Source: Quillaja saponaria
Lineage: Eukaryota > Streptophyta > Magnoliopsida > Fabales > Quillajaceae
Reading direction: 5' to 3'
NCBI GenBank assembly: GCA_029379385.1
Contig: CM055608.1
Span: forward strand, 26,906,350 to 26,970,349
DNA: 64,000 nt
In this document: one piece after another, positions 1 through 12,083 of the stretch
How the letters are laid out: each line of letters opens with the position of its first letter
How positions within the stretch are numbered: the first letter of the stretch is position 1
Notes under the pieces: generated by a model
Database searches by the model: none
What the model saw: only the letters and a program-made list of their open reading frames with translations
What the model was told of the DNA's origin: nothing
Translations under genes and position numbers: made by a program

Positions 1-3000
1 AAGGAGGACCTTCTCGAAAAAATCGTCATGGTTAGATTTGATTCTAGCATATTGCTCAAGCAAGAGTTTGACTGGGGAGCTAAATCTGTTGTTAATGCAC
101 TGTTTACCATTGAGCATCTACTACAAAGCTGGGGCAAAAGTAATTTTAGTCAGTGATTGGAATGCTGTAAATAATTCAAAACTTCTTTCCACGGAGGCTG
201 TTGCTGGTAATACTTAAAGCTATTCAATTAATGTATAAGAATTGAGGAAAGAAATTTCAGTATGTTGATGTTGGATATTATATACTGTAAATGAGAATGA
301 TTTAATTAACGAAACTTGAAACTGAAATTAACCTTGCATTGGAAAGTTCCAAATAGTTTCATTTATCTCGGGGGTTTCCTTATAGATGCTTGACATTCTC
401 ATACTTCCAGGTTTCTTGTCATCAATTCTTCATCTACACGTTGTTCCACTCCATTGCATTTCTGGTGGCATGCCATCAAAGCTGGACAGCCTTAAGAAAG
501 CAGGATATTCTTCTTCTTCAGAATCTTTCTGATTTTAAAGAGGAAATTGCCAATTGTTCAAAGTTTTCTGAACTATTATCATCGGAAGTTGATATATTCG
601 TTAATGATTCCTTCTCCCAGTCCCATAAAGTTCTTTCATCAACTGTTGGTGTTACTCGTTTCTGCTATGCCTGTATAGCTGGTTTTCACTTTGAAGAGAG
701 TCAACACCTACTAAAGAAGGTTGCTAAAGCCAGCAGGAGACCTTATGTTGCAATAGTATGTCCCTACCATTGCCTAGACAATTACATTAATTTTCTTAGT
801 TGGAAAGTTTCTATGTCATTCTAGAACTCTTAGTTTAAATCATCTAATAACATATTTTCTGCCACATGTTTCTCATGCAATACAGATTGGAGGGGGTAAT
901 CTTTGTGACAAAGCAACTGCTTTGCATTTTCTAGCGTCTAGATGTGAGGGGTTGGTCTTTGTTGGAATGATGTCATTTCAGATAATGCATGCGTTAGGAC
1001 TATCAGTTCCTTTTAGTTTGGTGGAACATAAGTCATGTAAAAAAGCTCTCGATATCGTGCAACTTGCTCATGATATGAATGTACAAATTCTATATCCAAA
1101 AGATTTTTGGTGCAAGAATGAAAGTCTTCCAAAGCAGTTAAAAATGTTTCCTGCTCATGGCATTTTGGATGGTGAGTATTTAAATTCTTTATTTTTTTTC
1201 CTCGAGGAAGAAAAGCCTGAAAGATGGGACTTGCACTACTTCTTTTCTAATGTTTTAACTGTATAACAAGTGACTGGTCTTTAAGTGATGGTCATGTATT
1301 ACTGTCCCCTACATATATGAAGATTATACGTTGATGTTAATCAGGTGTCTCAGTCTAGAAAATGCTAGTGAGAGTCAAGGTATGTTTAATGGCAAGTTCA
1401 AAGTCAACTAATTTGTTAGCACAATCTATGTGGTGCTTTCTCAGTTGTTGCAAAAAAAGAAAAAAAAGAAAAAGAAAAAAAAGAACGGAAGAGAAAAGAT
1501 ACTCAAATTGGTAGATTTAGTTGTGTTTTTGTATATCTTTTATTTGCTTTAATCCCTTTTTGGTATTTGATATATTTACATGATTTAGAAATTGATAATG
1601 GCTTATTGATGTTTGGACCATTGATCCAAACCTAATTCCGTTTTAGGTTGGGTACCTAGTCGACCTTGGGCCCGTATCATTGCATGAGATAGGCTCCTTC
1701 GTTTCAAACCACAAGGTACCTTGAGATTAACTTTTATACAGTATCAAAGATATTAACTACTTTATCTTTGAAATCTCTCTCAGCAGGCCCATTTTATTTA
1801 TATTTTCACATGACAATCAACGTCCGGAGGATTAATCATTAAAGTACTTAAAGGAAGGGATTTCAATTAAAGGAATATTTTGTTGATGATTCAAGAAGCA
1901 AGTAGCATTTCAGTGGATGTTTATGAACTTATCTTCTTCTTTTTTAAGTAGAAGATGTTGGGCTTATTCCCGGGAACAAAGATCTAAAGAAAATCATCTT
2001 GCTAATCCTGTTTTTTTTTTTTCCTTATGCATCAACTGGACACAAATGCAGAAATTAGCATTTATAATTCGTTTCTATATTCTCAAGTTCCTCTTCTTTT
2101 TGAATCATATTTTGAGAAATTTTTGTAGCACTTGTAATCACTTTATGTGTGGCTTGTTCTGCCATTTTCTCAGCTACCTGGGTTTTTCCTTTAAAACATG
2201 ACAGAAAATCATATGGATCGGTCCTGTGAAATTCAATGCTTCAAGTCAATATATTACATATGGAGCATCTAAAGTGGCAGAAATGCTTGATCAACTTAGC
2301 CAAAGCAACTGTGATGTAATTGTTGTTGGAAATATGGCATGCCAAGTAGTAAGGCAGGGATGGAGTGCGCTGTCTACTATTAATATGATTGAGAATGCTT
2401 CAGTTGTATGGGAGTTTCTCAAAGGAAGAAAGCTTCCAGGAGTTACGGCCTTGGATAGAGTATGTTGCAGTGACTTTTTTTTCCTTTTCTTTCTAAAGGA
2501 ACAAAAATGTTTATATCAGTTTCTAGTAATGCAATTGGAGACCTATAGTATATTATATATATATATATTTATTGAATGGATTAAAGGCGTATCATACTTT
2601 TCATTAAAACACTAGAAAGAATTGCATATATTTACCACTTGGTCTGTCTGTTGTCAGATAGAAAGTAGTTTTATATAGATCATGATATATTTTCTTTTGT
2701 TTAATTTATTGGGATCTTGCTTTTCCTAGGAGAATGCCTAATGTTGTACCATCAAAAGCCATTAAGGGCTAGTTTGGTATGCATAAATGATTTTTGGAGA
2801 GTTAGAATGGGAATGGATTGCAGATAGAATGGAATAATCATTCCATTCTATTATTTGGTAGCGCCAGTGAGGAATAATCATTTCATTCTATTTATTAATT
2901 TTTTATGCAGGTTTTAGACAAGAAATATATCCCTCTATAAATAAAGTAATAAAAATTATATTATTTCAAAATGACAAAAATATCCCTCTTTAGATAAAGT

Positions 3001-6000
3001 AATAAAAATTAAACATAAAGAGATAAAAATTAAACATAATTTATGAAATATATATATTTTTTATTTTTTTTAAAAAATTATATGATTTGTTTATTATTAA
3101 TTTTTAATTATTATTTTTATTATTATTACTACTTATATATATTTTATCATTTATTAATATTAATATTTTAGTTTAAAATTACTTAACTAATTTATTTATT
3201 TATAATTATATTATTTACAAGTAATATGAAGGGTATTTTTTCTATTTGACTAAAATGAATTGATTTATTATTATTTTTATATACAAATTTTTATTTTATA
3301 TTTTATATGATTTTATATATTTTTTAACGTGATATGACTAATATTTTTGTTATTTGACTAAATTAAATTATAATTATATATTTTTTATTTATGAATAATA
3401 ATATTATTTTATTAATACTCAACTTTTTTATTTTATGTGATAGAATAGTTTTTTTGTCATTTAACTGAACTAAATCACTTCTATAGAAGTAAGAATGAGC
3501 AATCACACATCCTAGGTGGATTTGAGGATTCCTACTTCTATAGAATAAAATGGCTGAGAATAGAATGAGTATTCTGAGGCTAAAAACGTATCCAAACGAA
3601 AGAATGTTAATTCCATTGAATCATACATGGCATGGAATGGCCATTCCTGCATACCAAACTAGCCTTAAGTTCATTTTTTAAATTGTTAGACTAACATTAA
3701 AGCTAGTAGTTATTATAGATTTGTTGTGTAGCAGGAAATGAAGGAACCTGCTTGAACCATTTTCACTTATAAGTGCTAAATATGTCTTGCTTTCAATTGA
3801 AGTAGTTCCTTTGTCAAAATTCTAATGTCACTAAGTTAATTCAGCTAACTTGTAACATCAATGCTAGTTTGCAAATTCTGTTTCCACCAATTGCTGATGA
3901 ATGAACCTCATGTAATCATTCTCACATATTGCAGCTGTTGATCATCTCTTCTATATGTGAAGCTGCTCAAGTGCAAATTGACATGCTGCACTTTGTGAAG
4001 TTAGTATTGATTAAATTAGATGCTTCCTTTTGCAGGCATATCCATTTGAGGTTAAGTGGAAAGATACATATTCTGATCCTTCTCAACCTCTGGTTGTTGA
4101 TATTGGAAGTGGTATTGTTTTATTATTTTATATAGTAGCTATTCTACATGCTTTTACTTATAGGGGAAGAAACAAATGAAAGTCCAACTCTTAAGCTAAG
4201 CTGCAATTACTGCTTCCCTGACATTTGGATTCCAAATGGCAGGCAATGGTCTGTTTCTTCTTGAAATGGCTAGAAGGAGGAAGGATTTGAATTTTCTTGG
4301 TTTGGAGATCAATGAAAAGGTTCCATGCTTAGCATTCTTTCTTCCTCTTCCTCCAACCATTGTTATTCTGAGTAATAAACATCACCTAAGTTAATTCTTT
4401 CCAGCTTGTGAGGCGTTGTATGGATTCAGTTCATCAATCTGGTATAAAGAATGGGTATGTTCCATTTCCGCCCCTGTGCACTTATGATAAGTAGTAATAT
4501 TAATCTGTCTATTCAACTAAACCCTGTCATTTAGATAAACCTGACTTGATTTAGTCAGCATCTTTTTGCATGTGTTTGGGACTCTAATACATTGTACAAT
4601 ATTGGGAAACTGCAATGCTTTGAGTTATTTTCTGTTAGCAGTGGTCTGACTACCCCTTTGTATTAAGGCATTATTTTTCTTCCTGAACAATACTGGTTGA
4701 ACATGAAATGATTGCAGCAAACACATTTTTGGAATTCTACTTTTACATATCCAGATAAAAATCTTTATGAATCTTTTCACTGATTTCTTGGACTTCTATC
4801 CTTTGTGTCATCATTTTTAACTATGTAACTTTCTTTTGTCCATCTTAGGTACTTTCTTTTAACCAATGCTACATCGACATTTCGCTCCATCATTTCTAAT
4901 TACCCAGGAGAGTTGGTTCTTGTTTCAATACAGGTCAGGAGCAGATTTCCATATATTGTCAGATTTTAATATGCACTTACGCTATTAATTATCTATATTC
5001 TTTTTTATGTGCTTAGTTGACTTATCCATGGAGAGCAGGTGTATATCAAATTATACTCCTTACTAATGTTGTCAATGACAATTCCTCCAACTCTCTTAAC
5101 ACAACCATTGCGTTCCAAATTCATTGCTGCTGACAGGAACACAGCTATTGAGCTATCCTGCCATAACCAGCAATGCTTCCCTTTTAATACTACCACTTAC
5201 CAGTCTCAGCCAGCACCATCTTTTCGTTATCATTGAGTCATGGTATCTGCCTTGTGAAAATCTTGATCATTAATCATTTTTCAGTATCATCATCTGTCAC
5301 TGAAATGATATTTTGACCCGTAATATATGGAAAACAAATCTTGCAATTCGCATTTCTTTATGCCTCATTCACCTTCTGCTGCAAAATTAAATTCATACTT
5401 TGTTTAGCAAGAGATTTTTAGAATAAAAACATCATGGCAAACAACAGGATTCTTCCTTTTATCATTTCCCCCTTTATTCTACAGAGGGTTGAGAAAAAGT
5501 CTAGGCAAAAGGATATTTGGGTTTTGACTGTGTTAGAGTATATGTGTTAAGAGTTAAGTCCCACATCTAAACAATATGATAGTCTTGTGTTAGTATTCTA
5601 ATATACATAAAGCTTATGGTGTAGTCTTGGATTCATTCCAGCTAGAACCCTTTCTTCCTCTATTTTGTTTACTAACTGCTATAGTTCTTGATGTCGTTTG
5701 CATGATGTGGAAGGTTGTAGTTAAATATTCTAGAGTTGTTGGACAATATTGACGGACATGGGTGGTATTCTGAAAAATTAGGGAAAAATGGGCACTTTAG
5801 AAAACTCATTTAAACTCCAATAAGCTTCCAATATAGATACTCAATGACGTAACCAGATGGGGAACCTGTAGGGGTAGCCCCTAGAGGATTTTGGAAAATT
5901 AAAAATTCTACTTAAAGGCCCTTAATAATTATATTATATCATTCAGAGCAAAATTTATGGAAAATCATATTTTGAACTTTAAAATATACTTTAACGATTT

Positions 6001-8616
6001 TGATCATTATAAAATTTGATACTTTTTTTTTACTGTAAAATAAATATAGAGAAAGAAATAGTAGTAGTTTGGATAATTCTAAGACTTTATCGGGACCTTA
6101 AATTTATAATAGAGCAATTACATAAGACTTGTTTATCTAAACAATGTGAGATTTAACACCCAACATTACTTAATACTAAGTATACTCTAACACCCCCTTC
6201 AAGCTAGAGCATATATATGCTCAAGCTTGTATAAGTATAATCCCAAGTATTAAAACTCTCAGCACTTTCCTAAAACAAAAAATTACATCAAGTTCACTCG
6301 ATTCACTCTGTGCCTAAGAGAATGAGAACAAGAACGAGAACGGCACAAACAACATGTGCCTAAAAGAAAATTACACAAACAACATGTGTCTCAAACAGAA
6401 TTGTTGGTTCACAACCAACATAAAATTTCAAATTAGCAACAACTTCCGCTGTAATTTGGATAAGGCAACTCCGGAATTAGTGATAACGAGTAGAGAATGT
6501 TGAAAACTCTTCAATCTTGAATGGGGGTTGTGTCAAAAGACTAAACAACCAATAAACATAAAGACGAATTTCTACAAAAACTTCAAAATTAACAGTATCA
6601 AAAGTTTCAAAATTATTCGGGGTTGCTGCCAAAGAGGAGAGGCGACAGCCCCAAGATTAAACTTGGGTTTAGATCAAACCCGCTCTGATACTATGTAAAA
6701 TAAATATAGAGAAAGAAATGGTAGTAGCTTGGATAATTCCAAGACTCTATTGGTGGGCCTTAAATTTATAATAGAATAATTACATAAGACTTGCTTATCT
6801 AAACAATGTGGGACTTAATACCCAACATAACTTAATACTAAATATACTCTAACATTTATAAATTGTGACCCTTATAAAATATTATCCTTAGTTTTTTATC
6901 GCGATTTGAAAAATAAAAAGAAATAAAGTGAAAAAGGAAGTAACTTAAAAACTAAATAAACACATGTTAGTGTAAAATAAATATAATACATATTTAATAC
7001 TCACCTCTTTTGAAAAGTTTGAATGGATATTCATTTTTGTGTCTAATTTTTCTATAATTTATATATTCTTGTTTCCTCAATTATAAAGTTTGATATATCT
7101 ATCCAAATTTCATCCATTCTTACTACCCAAGCTAAGTTCAAGTGATTATTGATTTAAATTCTATTTAAGTAAAATACTTGATTCATTTTATATCTTGATA
7201 AATAAATAAGCAATTCACAATATATTTTTGTTTATAATATTTTAAATTGATTAAAACAAGAGTAAGAATATTATATAAAAGATAATCTTTATATTATAGT
7301 TAAGTTATAATTGCTAATGAAGTGTTTGCTCAATTTTGTATTACATAAAATTTATATAGCTAGTTGAATTTTTCAACCAATTTTTTTTTATATAATTGGC
7401 CCCTCCAAAGTTAAATGCCTAGGTCTGATACTGTAATTACTGTTTGCTTTTCCACATGAGAAGTATGAGGTGCTTCTGCAATTAGGCCTTAAGGTGTATT
7501 TTCTTAGATAACAGCAGACAGTTTCTACCTGCAGTCCAATGACAGAATCGTGTAGAAAGTGCTTTTTGCATCCACAAAACAAATCCAGTTGGAGAATTTG
7601 AATATCTCCCATTCTATTTCTATTGATCTGGCCGTGCCAAATGAATGGAGAGGAATGTTGTTGCCCTGGTTTTGCTTCCTCCTCCTGTTATCTCACAGAA
7701 CAGAATATGGGGTTTCATCATTAGTTTCACAATATAATTACAAATGAATCATCTAGCTTACCAAGTGAATCCACTTTACAAGAGAACTTATAGCTTTTTC
7801 CACTGAAAATTATTAGAGGACTCACAGCTTTTTCAAGTGAAAAGTATTGGAAGTGGGTAGGGGGTTTGGAAAAAAAGTTCTTCCTTACTTCCCCTAGTTT
7901 TCTCCTGGTAAATACGCCAGTTGTGTTAAATCTACTGGAACATCACATTATTATAACTTGTTTTAATTTGTATTTTTTTGCCTTTCTGCATCAATTATGA
8001 AGATTCTAATGTAGCTGCAACTGAATATCTTATTTGTCTTCCTTTAGTGTCCAAACCCTGATTTCAACAAACCAGAGAATAGATGGAGAATGCTGCAGAG
8101 ATCTTTAGTTGAAGCAATAGTCGACCTTCTTACATATGATGGAAAGGTTACATGCTTCAGCACCATTCTACTTGTATTTCTTTCTTCTATGGGAAATGTT
8201 TAGCTCAGATGTTTTCTGTTCGTTCATCACCAACCCTGCATGCCTCATCCAAGTGCTGGAGAAGCTATGCATGCATCTAATTGGAAAATCAGGGCCATTT
8301 TTGGCATGCTTCATTCTTTTTCCTTTTAAAATAATAAAATTATTTTCTGAGGTAATTGTTCTTGAGGTTTTTTCTGCTAACTTGTATTGCTTAGATCTTT
8401 CTGCAATCTGACATAGAAGCTGTTGCTATGAGAATGAAAGAAGAATTTCTGAAATATGGCAAGGGTAAGCTTCATTTGGTGCATGGTCAAGGCAATGATC
8501 AGGGTGGATGGCTTGAGCAAAACCCATTTGGAGTTAGGTCTGACTGGGAGCAGCATGTTATAGAACGTGGGGGCCCTATGTATCGACTAATGTTTTCTAA
8601 ATCAACTGTTATTTAG
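1..8616 (+). CDS. Phosphoglycerate kinase-like / TrmB-type tRNA (guanine-N7) methyltransferase fusion, 5'-partial
   Basis: The 5' end lies outside the window. Exons read: 1-206, 411-755, 886-1171, about 1952-2008 (3' limit unclear), 2205-2459, 4036-4111, 4243-4319, 4405-4454, 4849-4933, 8048-8146, 8395-8616 (stop). The first five exons resemble phosphoglycerate kinase in order: an ALxTIxxL helix, DILLLQN, VNDSFSQSHK, IGGGNLCDK, IWIGPVKF, then GRKLPGVTALDRA. The later exons are a TrmB methyltransferase: SAM motif VVDIGSGNGLFLLEMA, FLGLEINEK, and CPNPDFNKPENRWRM at the family's PDPWxKxRHxKRR position. TrmB enzymes make m7G46 in tRNA. Splice phases in the methyltransferase half all close. In the PGK half single-base shifts are needed near 120 and 503, so that half may be miscalled or broken. 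Localisation cannot be judged without the N-terminus. Family identity is secure; intactness is not. Confidence 0.85.
2767..3664. mobile_element. MITE-like element in a PGK-TrmB intron
   Basis: This 898 bp, very AT-rich segment has perfect 17 bp terminal inverted repeats (GGCTAGTTTGGTATGCA at 2767-2783, its reverse complement at 3648-3664). Both ends are flanked by the direct repeat TTAAG (2762-2766 and 3665-3669). Subterminal ATTCCATT-like motifs also recur in both orientations. There is no coding capacity. The G-rich terminus with GTTTGG resembles Tourist/Harbinger-type MITEs, but those usually duplicate TTA or TAA, so the superfamily is uncertain. It sits in the 1.6 kb intron between the exons ending 2459 and starting 4036. 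Confidence 0.8.
5531..5650 (+). repeat. Partial or solo LTR-like fragment
   Basis: The segment begins TGTTAGAGTATA and contains TTAAGTCCCACAT. Both motifs also occur in the LTRs of the TRIM at 6034-6854, read on the opposite strand. It looks like a diverged, isolated LTR of a related family in the same intron. I could not place its 3' end or a target duplication. Confidence 0.45.
6034..6854 (-). mobile_element. TRIM-type miniature LTR retrotransposon
   Basis: Two similar direct repeats of about 160 bp (6034-6192 and 6694-6854) start and end as TG...CA and bound a short non-coding interior, 821 bp in all. Read on the minus strand, the 5' LTR (6854-6694) is followed at once by TAGTATCAGAGC, a one-mismatch primer binding site for initiator Met tRNA. 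The other LTR is preceded by a purine tract (complement of ACACCCCCTTCAAGC, 6190-6204). Flanks TTTAC (6029-6033) and TTTAT (6855-6859) may be a decayed 5 bp target duplication. There is no gag or pol, as expected of TRIM elements. It lies inside the 3.1 kb intron before the exon at 8048. Confidence 0.85.
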
Positions 8617-10164
8617 CAAAGTTATGTGGTGAAGATGATTTTGGAAAGCTAGCCATACTACTTTGCCCCTGGCCCTGCAACTAACAGACATTCTTGTTGT
8701 TAATAAAATGCCCCTCCAGAGCGGTTAATGTTGGTAGTGCAGCAAGATCTTCCTTTCGATGAGGTAGATGATTCTCCTCTTTAAAATGTCTCGTTAGTAA
8801 ATATCAGCTAGGCGCCTTGGCTTTCTAATATTTTGCTTGAATTATCTCAAGTTTCCAATCATGGTTGGTGAGATCAACATCCTTCCAAATTGAGGAAAAA
8901 GAGGGAAGCTGGAGACGAGATCTACCTAAGTTTAAACTATGGATTTGGGTATGTAATTGTTGTGTTGCATATATATTTTGTTTGAAGAGTCTCGTTTGTT
9001 AATAGCAGCCATGGATCAATTTTTATAGAATTCTGAACCAAGCTTTTAGTCTTCTTGTTGCCTTTTCTGTTAATAACTTATGAAATATTTGAAGAAATTA
9101 AGAACGCCAATTTACAAAAATAAGTGTTTCTATTTGGACGTCTTTGTGGGTTTAGTTCAAGTCCTTTTCTTATTCTTTTGTAAATACAACAAGTTTTATT
9201 CGATATTCGCCATTGATGGTTATTATCTATGATAGTCTACTTATAGATGTTCACTTTAAGATTACCATTTTCTGCATATTTTGTAGTTGGATACAAATAG
9301 CAACAAGCCAACAACCCATGTCTATGAATGAGAAATATAGATGAGTATTCATATGATACATGACAAGGTTAGACATAAATTTTCTGGTTTAGTTACATAC
9401 GTTCTGGGACATGGTACAGGAATGGATACGGAATACGCTATTTAGCTAAAATCATGGTACAATAGAGGTAGGCTTAGTTGGTTTGTTATTTCGGGAAGTG
9501 GTATGTTTGAAGTACTTATGTAGGTCACTTTATTATATTTTGGTGATGTACTTCACACTAAATTCTAAATGAATAGAATACATAAAATTTAATTTATGGT
9601 ACAAGAAAGATAATAACTTACTAATTATATAAATACATATATATAGAGGAAATAAGAAATAATTGATATATGTTGAAATTGTGATCATATTTTCTCATTT
9701 TTTTAGTAAAAAATCTTAAAATTTTGGATTATTAGTTTTAATGACTTGGATTGAGAACAACAATGATCCCAGTATAAAAAAATCATGATTTTGGAAAAAA
9801 TTTTAGAATACGAAATATAGGGACGTCAAGAGATCTCGGTAAGTATGATTTAGTATATAAAAATTCATTTGACTTCCCAATTTTTGCTATAAACTACCAC
9901 GACATCACAGTAGCATAAGGTATTCAGTTTGCTTATTATTGTTATTATTGATTGGAGAAATTGTCTGCAGACAGAAGTTATTGGTCCTGTAACATCGTGA
10001 CACCTGTCAGTGGTCTTTGTCAAGGTAACGTTACCTAGATTACCTTTTTATTTCAACCACAGGTTATCAAATTCTTATCATTTGATTGTGTGCGCTGTTA
10101 TTAAAAAAGCTAACTCCACCCCCCGTCTCTCTCAAGTACACATACACTGACTACAGAGAAGAAC
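8617..10164. other. Intergenic region
   Basis: This holds the 3' flank of the methyltransferase gene and the promoter side of the UGT. I see no further gene or clear repeat. The stretch just upstream of the UGT start (about 10110-10160) is C/T-rich and is probably its 5' leader. Confidence 0.5.
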
Positions 10165-12083
10165 ATGGGAAAGCAGGACAATCAAATGAGGCCTCATGCT
10201 ATAATGTTTCCACTGCCTCTTCAAGGCCACGTGATCCCTAGTGTTCATCTTGCCATTAAGCTTGCATCAAAGGGCTTCACAATCACCTTCGTTAACACCC
10301 ACTCAATCCACCACCGCACTACCAAATCCCAAGCCACCCCAACTGGCGGAGATGACATCTTTACAGGTGCCCGAAAATCCGGCCTAGACATTCGTTACAC
10401 TACCGTGAGTGATGGCTTCCCACTGGACTTTGACCGGACCCTCAACGAAGACCAGTTTGCGGAGGGTTTCCTCCACGTCTTTCCGGCCCATGTTGATGAA
10501 CTTATCGGCAATATGGTCCGCTCGGACACTGACCCCCCGATCACTTGCTTGGTTGCTGACACTTTCTTGGTTTGGACCTCCATGATCGCCAAAAAATACA
10601 AGCTTGTTAATGTTTCTTTCTGGACAGAACCAGCTTTGGTTTATACACTGTACTACCACTTGGACCTGCTTAAAATCAATGGCCACTTTGCTTCTCATGG
10701 TAGGTTTATCTCCCGTCAACTTCAAACTATAATATTATGTACAAAAAGTTTTACTAATTGATGAATTTACAGAATGAATTAGGAGTAACTTATGGAGTCA
10801 CATGTTACATTCACCTAGGTAGTACCTATACCTGAAGTTTGACCCATCATTAAAAACAGACTCATGTGATGCCTCATAAAATTTGCCACAGTATTTTATT
10901 TAATAGTAGTGAAAGGTGTGCTACTGCACCAATTTCGTATCATAGTAGGTTTGCTACTTATGTATATCATTATCACTACTTTGTTAATATCACCCTCGCC
11001 TCCCACTCATTCCTAACCCAAACTTAATATACGTTGTTTTCTTAGGAAAAAAAAAAGGAGAATTAATTCTACTGTCATTTTAGCTTTAGTTTCACGTACA
11101 TAAATAAAATAAAAACTGAATGACATTAGGTTTACATAAATTTTTTTTCCTTATTACCAGATATTCGCGAAGATAGCATTGATTACATTCCGGGTGTTGA
11201 TGCAATTGAGGTGAAGGACCTTGCGTCTTACATAAAAGACAATGATACATCATCTGCGGTTGCTCGAATGATATTCAAAGCATTTGAGGATGCCAGAGGA
11301 GCAGATTTTATCATTTGTAACACAGTACAAGAGCTGGAATCTGAGGTCATTTCAGCTTTACAAGACAAGCAGCTAGTATACCCTATCGGGCCTATATTAC
11401 AACCAGGGTTCACCAAGAGTACAGTGGTTACAAGTCTGTGGTCCGAGTCAGATTGCACCCAGTGGCTGAACACTAAGACTGGGGGTTCTGTGCTCTACGT
11501 CTCATTTGGGAGCCTTGCTACTGTTAGTAAGAGTGATATTCTGGAGTTGGCTCATGGACTTATTGTTAGTAAAGTGAGTTTTGTTTGGGTGCTTCGCGCT
11601 GGTATTGTCGGTCCAGGTGTAACTGATATTCTACCCGTTGGATTCGAAGACGATATAAGAGATGGGGGATTGGTGGTGCCCTGGTGCAGACAGGTGGAGG
11701 TGCTCTCTCATCCGGCAATCAGAGGGTTCCTAACGCATTGTGGATGGAATTCAATATTGGAAAGTATATGGTGTGGTATTCCATTACTATGTTTTCCACT
11801 CATGGCTGATCAAATCAGTAATCGAAAATTAGTGGTTGATGATTGGAAGATTGGACTCAATCTTTGTGATAGGAAGCCAATCACAAGGGTGGAGGTTGCG
11901 AAAAATATCAACCGTCTGATTAGTGGAAAATTAGCTGATGAATTGAGAAAGAATTCTAATGCTGTGAGGATGACATTAGTGAATGCTTTAAGTAAGAATG
12001 GGTCATCAGAGATAAATTTTAACCAATTTATCAATCATGTGAAGGATAAAATAACAACAAACTTGGGTACATCTGCAATTTGA
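10165..12083 (+). CDS. UDP-glycosyltransferase, UGT86A-like
   Basis: Two exons, 10165-10699 and 11161-12083, join in phase to give 485 residues, the usual length for plant family 1 glycosyltransferases. Such enzymes transfer sugar from UDP-sugar to small acceptors in the cytosol. The N-terminal PLPLQGH motif carries the expected catalytic His (about residue 22), and the partner Asp is in CLVADTF (about residue 132). The C-terminal PSPG nucleotide-sugar box begins WCRQVEVLSHP near residue 353, contains HCGWNS and ends in PLMADQ. The terminal Gln, rather than His, fits a UDP-glucose user. The sequence reads most like UGT86A1/A2, whose acceptors are poorly known. The start is chosen as the first Met before the family-typical HAIMFPLP strand. 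There is no transmembrane segment. Confidence 0.93.

Noticed and set aside
1450..1498. A/G-rich low-complexity tract
   Set aside because: Simple purine-rich intron sequence without repeat-unit structure or flanking duplication.
1917..2201. 94-residue open frame between PGK-like exons
   Set aside because: It spans splice sites of the PGK-TrmB gene and has a low-complexity Phe/Leu composition typical of intron T tracts.
5005..5236. Overlapping short frames on both strands in the 3.1 kb intron
   Set aside because: No family match, and the region is intronic between exons whose phases join exactly.
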